From: Zonotrichia leucophrys gambelii
Lineage: Eukaryota; Chordata; Aves; Passeriformes; Passerellidae
DNA: 64,000 nt
Reading direction: 5' to 3'
Assembly (NCBI RefSeq): GCF_028769735.1
Contig: NC_088179.1
Span: 4,523,501-4,587,500, forward strand
Shown here in pieces: positions 53,510 to 64,000 of this stretch (positions are counted from its first letter, which is position 1; each line of letters starts with the position of its first letter). Both the position numbers and the translations under genes were made by a program. The notes beneath the pieces were generated by a model. It had not been told where the DNA came from. It did no database searches and was given only the letters and a program-made list of their open reading frames with translations.

Positions 53510-53725
53510 AAACAACAGAGAGGAGGTTTAGATTTGATATTAGGAAGAAATTCTTCCCTCTCTGGTTGCCCAGAGCAGCTGTGGCTGCCCCTGGATCCCT
53601 GGAAATGTTTCAGGCCATTGGAGCAACCTGGGATGGGGGAAGGTGTCCCTGCCCATGGCAAGGGTGGAACAAGATGGCCTTTAATGTCCCTTCCCACCCA
53701 AACCATTCCATGATTCTGTGATAAA
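53510..53725 (+). mobile_element. CR1 LINE 3' end
   Basis: GAGAGGAGGTTTAGATTTGA through CCAAACCATTCCATGATTCT, the classic CR1 3' end including the terminal ATTCTGTG-type repeat. Confidence 0.93.
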
Positions 53726-53937
53726 AGACTTTGGTAAATGTGCTGGGGTAGCTGGGCCAGGGGGGTTTGCTGCTTTCAGTGGTTTATTTTATTGTACAGT
53801 ACAGCAAAGGTCAATTTATCCACACATTTGGCAATCCTGTGGGAAAAGCTCGGGCAGCTCTAACTGTAGTCAAAGTCCAAACTAGATGAAAGCAACCTGG
53901 TTGTGGGGCTTTCCAGCCCCTGAGGAGGTCTAGGAGG

Positions 53938-54095
53938 AATCACAGGATGGTTTGGGCTGGAAGAGACATTAAAGCCCATCCAGCCCCACCCCTGCCATGG
54001 GCAGGGACGCGTCCCACTGTCCCAGGCTGCTCCAAGCCCTGTCCAGCCTGGCCTGGGACACTTGCAGGGATCCAGGGGCAGCCACAGCCACTCTT
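53938..54095 (-). mobile_element. CR1 LINE 3' end
   Basis: AATCACAGGATGGTTTGGGC through GACACTTGCAGGGATCCAGG, the reversed CR1 tail, facing the copy at 53510. Confidence 0.93.
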
Positions 54096-54271
54096 GGCAA
54101 AGGATCAGAGATATTTCCTGACTTTGGGCACTGGCTTCTCCTGCAGATGTTCTCCAGAGAATCTGGACTGTCTTGCATCACAAGGGAGGGGATGCACTTG
54201 GCTTCCAGTTGCTCAGAAATACGAGGTTCTGCTGCTTCAGCATCCAACACGTCCTGCTGCAGGCTGTGCTC

Positions 54272-54683
54272 TGTCACTGTCATATTTTCTGGAAAAATCC
54301 CTTTGCCCAGGGTTTCTCTCCTGGGAAGCTGAGAAGCCTCAGAGAAAAAGGAAAACAATATTATCTCATTTGCTTCTCCTGTGTTCTGCTGCTTTGGAAT
54401 GTGCTTGGAGATTGTTTATCATGTGAATTGTAATAAAAACATGTGAATTGTTTTTATTTAATGACCAATCATGGCCAAGCTGTGTTGGGGCTCTGGAAAG
54501 AGTAATGAGTTTTCATTATTATCTTTTAGCCTTCTATCTGTATCCATATAATATAATATAATATAATATAATATAATATAATATAATATAATATAATATA
54601 ATAATAAATTAGCCTTCTGAGAACATGGAGTCAAATTCATCATTCCTTCCTTCCAATGATGAGGGACCCCAGGAAATACCACA
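54272..54683 (+). mobile_element. Solo LTR, family A1
   Basis: TGTCACTGTCATATTTTCTG start and AATACCACA end, with an ATAAT microsatellite at about 54546-54607. Flanks GTGCTC/GCCCTC match four of six bases. Sequence order matches 8372-8753 throughout. Confidence 0.88.
54546..54607. repeat. (ATAAT)n microsatellite within LTR
   Basis: About 12 near-perfect ATAAT units, at the same internal position as the arrays in the LTRs at 779 and 17361. Confidence 0.95.
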
Positions 54684-55019
54684 GCCCTCTGGAGACCAAG
54701 AGATGCAGATGTTCTGCTCTCCCAGGAGAAATTCACCTCATCCTCGTGGTGTGGATCCAGAGGAGCCCCCAGACCCCAGCCTGGGAACAGCAGGAGTGTG
54801 AGGGCTGTGAGCAGGGCTGCAGGGAGGGCAGGGGAAATGAGATCCCTGCTGCAGCTTTCCCTCTCCAGCCGCTTCCTCCTCATTTACAGCCCCAGCAGGA
54901 AGAGCCCTGACCACAGATGGAGCTGCCTGGGCTGGGCCTGCCTGTGGGAAGGGAACTGGGCAGAGCCCACTCCTGCATGGGGTCTGGGAAGGGGCTGTGG
55001 CCCAGCCACTGACCAGTGT

Positions 55020-55666
55020 TCCAGATTGTATTCTATTACCATCAGTAGGGCAGCTGTCTTTTGTCGAGTGGGCAGTTTGCCTTATCTCTTCCACAATCAC
55101 TCCTCCCTCGGGAGGGGACATTGCTGATAACAGCTATTTGATGTCAGTGCATGGCTGATAAGAACTGCAGCATCCCATTGGGAGATGTGAGCCCAGAGGG
55201 AGGAGCCAAGCATTGCTACCCAGATATAATCCAGAGGTTTTGAGACACCAGCATGGCTTCTCCATGGGATTCCCCAGAGGAACAGCAGCTGCCTCTCCTT
55301 CCACTGGATCTTCAGAGGAAGAATCCATCCTTCTCTACAGGACCCCTGCTCCAGCAGAGCCACCTCTGACACTGCAGGAGGGCTGAGCCACAATTCCAAT
55401 GGGACTGCCACCAACAGCCTGACCCACAGGGTGTCAGGTTGGGTTCTGACTCTGTCAGTGTTGTTCTGGTTTACTGCATTGTTTATTTTATCTTTTTATT
55501 TTCTTCCCTATTAAAGAACTGTTGTTTCCTGCTCCCATATTTTTGCCTGAGAGCCCCTTAATTTAAAATTTATAGCAATTTGGAGGGGTGGGGAGGGTTT
55601 ACATTCTCCATTTCAGGGGAGGCTCCTGCCTTCCTTAGCAGATTCCTTTCTTTCCAAACCAAGACA
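55020..55666 (+). mobile_element. LTR of a further ERV family
   Basis: It contains GATGTGAGCCCAGAGGGAGG, CAGCATGGCTTCTCCATGGG, CTATTAAAGAACTGTTGTTT and GCCTGAGAGCCCCTTAATTT, and ends ...TTTCCAAACCAAGACA. This is a block I recognise as a common songbird LTR type. The right end is well defined and the left end approximate. Minus-strand frames inside it are not genes. Confidence 0.75.
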
Positions 55667-55733
55667 CTGAGCCACCTCAGGACAGATCCCTCCTGTGCTG
55701 GCTAATGTCACTGTTATGTTGGATGTGACACAC

Positions 55734-56020
55734 ACACATGATCAGGGTCCAAGAAGAAAAAAGTTTTTTATTTTATGTGTTCTTTAGCTTATATACTCTT
55801 AACAAAGCATGATCTGAAGTCATTAACTACATCACAATAACTTATTATATTCATTGGTGCAAAGCAATTAACATCAATATAATTGGCAAAAGTTTGACAG
55901 AAATTTCATAAGGCACCTATACACATCTGCTTAGGCATGTAGTCTAGGTACAGAAATTTTCATGTATTTTTTCTAATCTGTTTCCATGCTGATGGCCTTG
56001 TCTTCTTTGCTATGGATACA
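55734..56020 (-). mobile_element. Probable LTR, ends uncertain
   Basis: TGTGACACACACACATGATC start and ATGGATACA end, with AATAAAAAAC on the minus strand near one end. No convincing target duplication; boundaries are tentative. Confidence 0.42.
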
Positions 56021-57903
56021 CTCAAAAATCATCAATTGTGATTTCTTCTATTAACTCAGCTTTGCTTGCAGGCCAGCTGTCAAGCCCCTCCATGGCTGCT
56101 TGTTGGAATCAGGGTGAGGCAGAGGACAGAGCACCTTGCTCACTGAACAGGGATATGTTAAGCACTGTAATGCCAGGCCAGAGCTGTCAACAGTGGATTT
56201 TAAAGCCTGTTCTTGTGTGTGAATATCTGAATGTCCTCGCTGTGGCTTTACATGTGCAACAAATGCTCCTGGCAAGGAGGGCAGCTGTTGAGGAAATGAA
56301 AAGCATCACCCCTATCTGAGAAACCAAACTGTCAATAAACAGGTAATAAGGAAAGCAGCATGAAGGTGTTGGTGCTAACTGTGAAGGCTGGGTGAGTTCT
56401 GGTGACTTCCACACCCTCTGAGGCCTCAGCAGATGGAGGTCCACTCCCTTCGCAGGCAGCTCTCACAAGCATCCATACCAGTGTTCAGTCAAAAATTCCC
56501 CTTCCCTTCCCACCCTGTGCTCTCAGGAACGTGGGTTTGCCTCCCACTCAACCCTGTTCCTTCCTTTCTTCTGATTCCCACAGAGGAAATGGGCACCTTT
56601 GGGGCACTGAGGCGTCAAAGGAGGGATCCTCTATGAAGTTCTTGCTGTGGAGCTCCTGATCAGTGTTTAGATCCTTGCTCAAATGTCCTCCAAGCCCAAA
56701 GACATAATTTTCCCAGTTGTTTTTCTGTAGTTCATCTGGGTCCCTGTAGGCTTGTTGCATGTTGTCAGTCCGGGGACATTTTTGCCTCCCTCTCCTCCCT
56801 GATCTCCCACAGTCCCAGCTCCTCTGCTGTTGATGCTGCAAGGGTGGCTGAGCAAGCCCAGGGCTCTGCTCACAACAACCCAGAGCTAATCCTGCCTTCA
56901 AAGTCTTCTTTGAGCCCTGCTTTCCATCAGAAAACCTGGCAGGAGCTAGGAGATTGCTGACAGCTGGAAATATGCTGAAGAAATTCCTGGCTGTGAGGGT
57001 GCTGAGGCCCTGGCCCAGAGCAGCTGTGGCTGCCCCTGGATCCCTGGAATGTCCAAGGCCAGGCTGGATGGGGCTTGGAGCACCCTGGGCTGTAGGAAGG
57101 TGTCCCAGCCCTTCAGGCTGTCCATTTCAGCTTTTCCCTTTTGCCCATGGAGCAAATTCTGTTTTCTTTCTTGTGTTCATGTTTCCTCTTAAATGGAAGG
57201 CAACTACAACTGCTGGCAGCTCCAGAGATAAGGAGACCTCAGGCTTCCCTTGTTTTATCCTGAGCAGGTGATTAAATAAAATAAATTAAATTAAGGATGC
57301 TCTGCACCATCATCCCTGGCAGAACCATTTTTTAAATTCTGGCCAGCTCTCCATCCCACTGGGAGTCAAGGAAGCCCATGGAGAAATATTCCTGTTTCCC
57401 TTTTTCCCCCACTCAACAGGTCCTGCTGCTGTTTGAACCATGAGTGACCCTTTGGTGCTTCCACTTGGGAATAAATCACATTTCCTGCAGGAAAACGCAT
57501 GTTCAGTGATGGGGCTGCTGTTTCCTGTTGCAGTTTCCCTTTTCCTAAGGGTGCTGTGCTGGGTGCATTCCAGGAGAAACTGAGAGCCTGCCCTCTTATC
57601 ACAGCTTTGCTCTTGGGCTGTGTTTGACAACTTGAAGGCTGCTAAGGGAAAAGGATTGTCTGGAGGAGGAGGAGGAACAGAAGAAGCTCACTGGGTGTAA
57701 AACCATAAGGGGATTCCCAGTCCTCTCCTACAGCTGCAGGAATTGCAGCTGCACATCTGGACACGGCTCCAGGCAGCTCAGTCTCCTTCAGTTTAACCCA
57801 CCCGAGCCTTTGAGCTGCACTGGAGCTCCCTGAGGGGCTGATCAGAGGAGCAGCTCAATCCCTGTCCCTTCCCTGTGCTGGTATTAAAAAATAAATTACC
57901 CCC
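56021..57903. other. Intergenic, middle part
   Basis: Apart from a CR1 fragment (about 57000-57115) I recognise nothing; open frames here show no domain. Confidence 0.45.
57000..57115 (+). mobile_element. CR1 LINE 3' fragment
   Basis: AGCAGCTGTGGCTGCCCCTG through GGGCTTGGAGCACCCTGGGC, the middle of the CR1 tail. Confidence 0.85.
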
Positions 57904-58511
57904 TGTGAAGAATGTGTATTTTATGATTGGCTGTTTGCAAATATTCAAATGAATATTATATGTGTTGTGTTAGAAGTGATGCTGTATTAATTCTCTTAAG
58001 TAGTGTGTTAAATATAGTTTTAGGTTATAACAAAATGTTAAAATAGAAACTGTGCTAGGTAAAATGCTTTCTTTAAAAGAGAGGAACAAGGTACTCCCAC
58101 TGAGATGGCAGCCACAGGTCACCTCAATCTTTCAGAGAAAGAGAATTTATTGCCCTCTTATCAGAAGAAATGAACTTCTTCCCACTTTGTTCTGCCATGA
58201 AGACACTGTCAGGATTCAGAGGAAGAAGTTGACACTGACCAGACAGAATCCTGTGTTTGAATGGAATTTCTGCATCATGTATGAGGTGTATGAATATGCA
58301 ACAGCTGTTGCTTTTAAGGGTTAATCCTCTGTTAACGTGGGTCCTTTTTTGGGCTTATTTTGCCCAGACTGTCTATAACTCTTTGTTTTTATTGTCTCGT
58401 ATTGTCCCAATCCCAATTGTTCAAATTGTTATTACTCTAATTATATTACTATTTTTATAACCATTTTATTACTTTTAAAATGTTAAAAACAAGTGCTTGG
58501 CGTTTCTCACA
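57904..58511 (+). mobile_element. Solo LTR, family B
   Basis: A 608-base element beginning TGTGAAGAATGTGTATTTTA and ending GGCGTTTCTCACA. Flanks CCCCC/CCCCT are a possible 5-base duplication. It is near-identical in order to 1925-2552. Confidence 0.88.
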
Positions 58512-59893
58512 CCCCTGTCACACATCAAATCCTTGCTGAGAGGGTGGGTGGGGGTGTGAGGGGAGGAAAAGGAGGGGGCCCAGCAGCAGCTTCAGGACCT
58601 TTTCAGAGCCATCCGGCTGCAGGATGTGGGGAAAGTGTGAAGAGCAGCAGCAGCACAGAGCCCTGGGGTCAGCCCTGAAGTGGGGCTGCTCTCCAGGAAC
58701 AGCGGGCTGGGGAAAACCTGGGTGGGCCCTGCAGGGGCTCTGCCAGCCCCTGGAGCTGCTGGGCATGGGGGCTACACTGCCCTGGCCTCGGGGATGGGCT
58801 GGGGGCAAAGCAGGGCGTGGAGGAGGTTGTTTTGTCTCCCAGTTCCTGCTGGGCTGCAGGAGGAAGCTGGTTTGACTCCCAGGGCATCACCTTGAGGTGG
58901 CACCGCAGAAAGGAATCCACCAGAAGCCTCCCAAATCCATCAGAATCCATCAGAAGCCTCCCAAATCCATCAAAATCCATCAGAAGGTCTCCCAGAGCCT
59001 CCCAATGCAGAGGGCAGAGGATGCCCAAGTGCTACAGCTCCGCCAGCTCCAGTGTCTCCTAGCACCAGGTGAGGGGTCCTGGCAGGGTTTGGGGTGAGGA
59101 GTTTGTGGTCATCAGCTCTTTTTGTGCACCCTGGAGCAATGCCATGGGAATTTTGCCCTTCTGTGAGCTTCTGCCAACTCCTGTTCGCTTCTCTCTTCTC
59201 TTTCTTGATTTTTATACATCAAACTTCCTTGAAAATGGAGGAAATGAAACCACAGGGCTTTTTTGTGAGTGACAAGGGAGAGGTCAGTCCCCTCCCAGAG
59301 AAGAAATGAAATTTAAGGGGAAGGCAAAGAAAATGATCTCCCTGGTCATTTTTTGCTGGTTTCAGGAGTTTGGGGGCCACGTGGTCTGGCAGCTCATCTC
59401 CTGACTCTGCAAATATCCCATGGGCACCATGGAACACGTGGCATGTAGAGCATGGACCTGCTGATCCCAGACACGTCCTGCTGCAGGGCTGGATCCTTTC
59501 TCCATGGTTCTGAACCCTTTCCCAGCTGGGTAGATCTGGGCAAAGTTTTCCTCCTCAGAGGCTGGGTTAGCAGGGGACTTGGGGGTGTGTGAGGAGCCTG
59601 GGAAGGGGGAGACACGGGGTGGGGAGATGGAGAGCAGGGCTGGAAGGGGCTGAGGAGGAAGGGGACCTCCCTGTGCATATTGCCTTGGAAATGGGGATCT
59701 TTGTTTCCTGAAAAGCCATTTCTGCTGAGTTTCACACAGGGATTAGCACTCAGGAGGTCCCTGCATCCGGGTGGTTCTGACTTGGGTTTGCTGAAATCTC
59801 CAGCAGCCCCAGGACACCCAAAGGTCTGGGGGCAGGGGGATAAGAACCTCCTGAATCTCACTTAGACACTGTGAGGGACAGGCACCGGCATCC
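58512..59893. other. Intergenic, right part
   Basis: GC-richer unique sequence with a 30-base minisatellite (58911-59005). No gene recognised. Confidence 0.45.
58911..59005. repeat. Minisatellite, 30-base unit, about three copies
   Basis: CAGAAGCCTCCCAAATCCAT starts at 58921 and 58951, with a diverged third copy at 58981 (CAGAAGGTCTCCCAGAGCCT). Confidence 0.9.
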
Positions 59894-60279
59894 TGTGACG
59901 GTGTTCACAGGGGTCTGAGGATGAGGGAAGAGACGAGGATCTGACTCCATGTTTCAGAAGGCTTGATTTATTATTTTATGGTATATGTTATATTAAAACT
60001 ATACTAAAAGAATAGAAGAAAGGATTTCATCACAAGGCTGGCTAAGAATAGAAAAAGAAAGAATGATAACAAAGGCTTGTGGCTCGGACAGAGAGCCTGA
60101 GCCAGCTGACTGTGATTGGCCATTAACTAGAAACAACCACATGAGACCAATCCCAGATGCACCTGTTGCATTCCACAGCAGCAGATAATCATTGTTTACA
60201 TGTTGTTCCTGAGGCCTCTCAGCTTCTCAGGAGGTAAAAATCCCAAGGAAAGGATTTTCCATAAAAGATGTTTGTGACA
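59894..60279 (-). mobile_element. Solo LTR, family A2
   Basis: A 386-base LTR, same orientation and close in sequence to 49836-50217. Flanks GCATCC (59888-59893) and GCTTCC (60280-60285) form a 6-base duplication with one change. Confidence 0.92.
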
Positions 60280-60790
60280 GCTTCCCAAAGTTACTGGACA
60301 CTCAACACCTGGGACATGTCCAGCTTGGCTTGGGATGCCACAGGAAATACCAGCACCTTCTTCTCCTATAGGACACACATCCCTTGGCTCCTGTCACACC
60401 CCTGAGCTGGGTGCTGGAGGCAAGAGGGGTCTGGAGGGACACAAGGGGAATGGGTGCCATGCAGGGGGGGCATTTCCCCATCCTGCATGGCTGTGCAGAG
60501 CAGAACCACTCTGGTCACCATCTCCGTGGGCTGAGCGTGGGTTCTGCTGCCGGACTGCACAGAGCAGCCACCATGCAAGGCTTGGCTTGTCCCCAGGAGC
60601 TGTGTGACACCCTGGCTGCCTGCTGGGCGCCGTGGTTCCTCCCTGCAGGGTGTGAGTGAGTGCATGACCCGTGCAGGGAGTGCTGTGCTCAGTGAGCAGA
60701 GCAGCAGGGCCCGCTCGCTCGCTGCCTCCATGTGACTGCAGCTTCCGTCGCTCCTTCCGCAAAGCCTAAATTGGTGCTCAGCCACAGGGC

Positions 60791-60870
60791 GGGTGGCACA
60801 CGGCCCCAGGGGTGGCACACGGACCCCAGGGTGGCACACGGACCCTGAGAGTGGCACATGGACCCCCAGC
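60791..60870. repeat. Tandem repeat, about 20-base unit, four copies
   Basis: GTGGCACACGG-type units start at 60792, 60812, 60831 and 60851. The array ends about 30 bases before a candidate NRROS leader exon. Confidence 0.9.
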
Positions 60871-60901
60871 CCTGTCCCAGGACCCTCTGAGGGGCTGCAG
60901 G

Positions 60902-60925
60902 ATGGAGCGTGCCAAAGCCCACGCG
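60902..60925 (+). other. Candidate non-coding leader exon of NRROS
   Basis: A short stretch ends in a strong donor (CACGCG|GTGAGTAG). The NRROS coding exon starts with an acceptor at 62119/62120, so a leader exon must exist upstream and this is the best site I see. It contains an ATG opening a short upstream frame. Exon start is unknown and transcription is not shown. Confidence 0.35.
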
Positions 60926-62119
60926 GTGAGTAGCTGCCCCCATAGCTGTGCTGGGGGAAACACCCAGCACAGGGGTTCCTGTGCCAGTCTGGGGACCTGT
61001 GTGTCACCAACAGCCATGCTCGAAGGGCTGTGGCTGCGTGGGCTTGTGCTGGGGTTGGTGTGAAGCGTGGGGAGCAGCCAGCAGCTCCCAGGGCTCTTGG
61101 ATGTGGGCTCTGGTGAAGGGCTGCGGGCAAGGGTTTCCTGCTGGGGCTGCTGCCTCCTCTCCTGGCTGGCCAGGTGCCATCCCACCAGCTCCAGGGAGCA
61201 CTGGCAGGATGGAGGAGCTTCTGGTGTTGGGAGAAGCCGAGGAAGGTTGAGGTGGGCAAAGGAAAGTGGGAGTTTCTGCAGAAAACCAAAACTGTGTTCT
61301 TTGGGTGCAGCGAGGACCAAGGTCCAGGACAACAGGGTCCCTCTCCTGCCACCATGCCTGGGTAGGAGTTGCTGCTGGACTCCAAGGACTTGAGAGGGTG
61401 AAAGGTGCTGTGTGTCACTTGCAGCCTGGGGAAAGGGGGCTGCCTCTCTAGAGTAGTAAATCCTGCTTTGATAATTCACCAGCTCAACACTTTGGCTGTC
61501 CCAAGGAAGGAGATAGCCCAGGACATGCCCTGCTCCCTCTGTGCTGCGAGGCTCTGGCTCCCTGGGCTGCCCAAAATAACCCTGTTTCTCCTTCATGCAG
61601 TGGCAGCTGTGAAAGTGCCGTGTGTCAAACACTGGCTGAGCCTTCACTGCTCATTTGCCTGAGTTTCAGCTTTACCCCAGATGCAAATGCCGTCAGCTCC
61701 GCTCCCACCAGGTCAGTGATGGGGCAGCTCCTGCTGGAGAGCCTCTGCTTCCCTGGAAGGGTCCCCAGCACTGGGATGGGCACTGGGGGGACTTGGGGGG
61801 TGGGCTGGTGTCCCCTGGGGAGTGTTTGGTGCCAAGAGGGGCACAGGAGCCCTGCTGGGGGGATGCCCTGCTGGAAGGATGCAGCTCAATGGCCTCCACG
61901 AGCAGCTGTGCAGCAGTGACAGTGCCTTCCCCCTGTGCACTGCCACCCCCGTGCCTGCCCTTCCCCAAACTGGGGGAGCCCCACCAGGGCTTCTGCTGGG
62001 CTAGGTGGGCTCAGTGCCAGGGCTCTGTGCCCCTCATTCCACGAGCAGCATCACTTGGGGCTTTTGGGGTGAGCGGTTTGCAGCTCCTGACCTCCTCCCC
62101 TGTGCCTCCCTCTCCACAG
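60926..62119 (+). other. Probable NRROS 5' intron
   Basis: GC-rich sequence without recognised repeats. Long open frames on the minus strand here appear to be by-products of base composition. CTCCCTCTCCACAG at the right end is a good acceptor. Confidence 0.4.
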
Positions 62120-62135
62120 GAGTGCCGCCACTGAG

Positions 62136-64000
62136 ATGGAGGCCCTGCTCCCTGGTCTCTCCCTGCTGCTTCTCCTCCTGGCAGCGGGATGGGGAGGCAG
62201 GATGGACACAGCCTGGGCACCATCTCCTGGGGGCTGTGAGCTTGTAAGTCCTCTCTTGTGAACCCCCACCCCTCTGAGTGCTTGGTCCTGCCTGGCAAAG
62301 CCCAGGCAGCTCAGCATCTCCAGACCTTCTCCATCCCAGCTACTGGCTTGGAGGGGACTGGTGTGCCAAGGCTATGACCAAAGAGCCACCTCCTCCCCTC
62401 TTCCTGTGCTCCCCAGACTTGTCCCTCTTCATCTCCTGCCTCCCACGGTGGTGTTAGATATCCTCCTCTTCCTTCAGGTGCAGAGCATCATGGACTGCAC
62501 TGGCAGATGGCTGAGTTCCATCCCAGGAAACCTTCGAGGCGACACCGAGGAGCTGTTCCTTGATGACAACACTATCCAGGTCCTGGGCAATGCCTCCCTG
62601 CTCCTGTATCCCCACCTCTGGCATCTCAGCGTGACCAGGAACCGCCTGGAGCTCATTGAGCCCGGCGCCTTCCTCAGCAGCCAGGGCCTGGAGGTGCTCT
62701 CCTTGACAGACAACCTGCTCTTCACCAACTACTCGCTGACAGCCGCTGCTCTTTCTGCTCTGCCGGCCTTGAGGATGCTGGATCTGGCTGGAAACCAGCT
62801 CAGGGAGGACATGGTGTCAGTTTTAGTCTCAAACCTGTCTTCCTTGGAGTCCCTGTCTGTGGCCAGGAACATAATCATGAGGTTGGACTCATCCACCTTC
62901 ACAAACCTGACAGAGCTGCTGGAGCTGAACCTGGAGAAGAACTACATCTTTGAGATTGACAATGCCTTTGAAGGGCTGCAAAGGCTGCAGAGGCTCAACT
63001 TAGCTTACAACTACCTCCCGTGTCTGGTGGGGTTTGACCTGACCAAGCTCAGGGTGCTCAATCTCAGCAACAACGTCATTGAGTGGTTTCTGAGCATGGA
63101 AATTGATGACCTCTTTGAGCTGGAGGTGCTGGACCTGTCCCACAACCGCCTGCTGTTCTTCCCTGTGCTGCCCAGGCAGAGCAAGCTGCACTCCTTGCTG
63201 CTGCAGGACAACAGGATGAGCTTCTACCAGCGGCTCCCCAACGGCACCTCCCTGGCCAACGTCACCATGCAGTTCCTGATCATCGATGGCAACTCCACCA
63301 ACATCACCACGGTCAGGCTCTGGGATGAGCTCTGCCACAGCAACCTCTCCTCCCTGCGCCTCCTGGACATGAGCCAGAACGAGGTCTGGGGCCTGCCAGA
63401 TGATTTCCTGGCCCAGATGCCCTCCCTGACCCACCTGAAGCTCAACCAGAACTGCCTGGAGGCATTTCACCTGCCAGAGGAGGACCCCTTGGCCAGGCTG
63501 ACAGAGCTGGACCTCAGCCAGAACCAGCTGGTGGAGCTGGGGGTGAAGGTGGGCGCTGGGGACATCCTGCCCAGCCTGCAGCTCTTCAACCTCAGCACCA
63601 ACAGGCTGCAGGCTCTTCCTCCTGGGATTTTCACCCACACCAGGAAGATCACTACCCTGGACCTCAGCTACAACCGGGTTGCCCTCTGTCCCCGGCCAGC
63701 TGAGGCCCAGAGTCTCTCCTGTGTGGACATCAGGGGTGTGGAGACCTTGAGCCACCTCTCCTTGGCTGGCTGTGGTCTGCAGGGCATGGGTGGCCGCCCC
63801 TTCCAGGGGACATCGCTGATGCACCTGGACCTCTCTGACAACCGCCAGCTGCTCTCTGGGGACCTGGCCTGGCTGCAGGACCTTGTCCTGACCCTGCAGG
63901 TGCTGTCTCTGAGGAACACCAGCCTCTCCTCCACCACGGACCTCTCTGCCCTGAGCAGCCTGGTGCGCTTGGACCTTTCTGGGAACTGCCTGGCCGCGTT
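62136..64000 (+). CDS. NRROS: NRROS (LRRC33), LRR membrane protein, 3' end outside window
   Basis: NRROS (LRRC33) is a type I membrane leucine-rich-repeat protein of myeloid cells and microglia. It anchors and helps activate latent TGF-beta1 and was also linked to NOX2 control. Exon 1 (62136-62243) encodes 36 residues with a Leu-rich signal peptide (LLPGLSLLLLLLAAGWGG). Exon 2 starts at 62478, in phase, and stays open to the window end (about 544 residues of a family length near 690). Visible parts: an N-cap with C34 and C43, then about 18 LRRs (for example LELNLEKNYIFEIDNAF, LEVLDLSHNRLLFFP, LTELDLSQNQLVELG) with many NxS/T sites. C218 (NYLPCLVGF) and C362 (NQNCLEAF) sit where the mammalian protein has the Cys pair proposed to bond to latent TGF-beta. 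The C-cap, membrane helix and short tail lie to the right. Confidence 0.95.

Noticed and set aside
55734..56020. A firm 5-6 base target duplication for this LTR-like stretch
   Set aside because: Flanks TTGGA and CTCAA do not match, so the ends remain tentative.
62474..63937. Long open frames on the minus strand opposite NRROS
   Set aside because: They are shadows of the LRR coding exon on the plus strand, which is clearly the real gene.

Overview
This is a piece of a bird nuclear genome, most likely a songbird. Genes are split by GT-AG introns and start in CpG-rich promoters. The repeats are CR1-type LINE 3' ends plus several families of solo LTRs of the kind common in passerines. Gene identity and order (UBXN7, RNF168, SMCO1, WDR53, FBXO45, NRROS) match the vertebrate block known from human 3q29. 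Assignments rest on reading translated exons and on recalled family knowledge; no database search was run.

Layout: 1-22 kb is UBXN7 on the minus strand. Nine coding exons are visible and the UBX-domain exons lie beyond the left edge. 24-32 kb is RNF168 on the minus strand, complete in six coding exons including two small ones (27663-27724 and 27307-27394). 33.8-38.1 kb holds two SMCO1 exons on the minus strand; the membrane-domain exon is not found, and nested LTRs occupy its expected place. 39.8-43.3 kb is WDR53 on the minus strand, complete. 44.4-49.3 kb is FBXO45 on the plus strand, complete, and it shares a CpG-rich divergent promoter with WDR53. 50-60.8 kb is mostly LTR and CR1 sequence. 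From 62.1 kb NRROS (plus strand) runs off the right edge.

The genes do not form one pathway, but several have related jobs. UBXN7 is a p97/VCP cofactor linked to cullin-RING ligases, RNF168 is the DNA-damage histone H2A ubiquitin ligase, FBXO45 is a ubiquitin-ligase substrate receptor, and WDR53 is a WD40 protein proposed as a CUL4-DDB1 adaptor. NRROS is a membrane partner of latent TGF-beta in myeloid cells.

Nothing looks like a wholly new biological system. The most interesting points are the apparent truncation of SMCO1 beside nested LTRs, LTR insertions only 19-62 bases from three UBXN7 splice acceptors, a pair of full RFX X-box palindromes upstream of UBXN7, and short upstream reading frames before FBXO45 and possibly NRROS.
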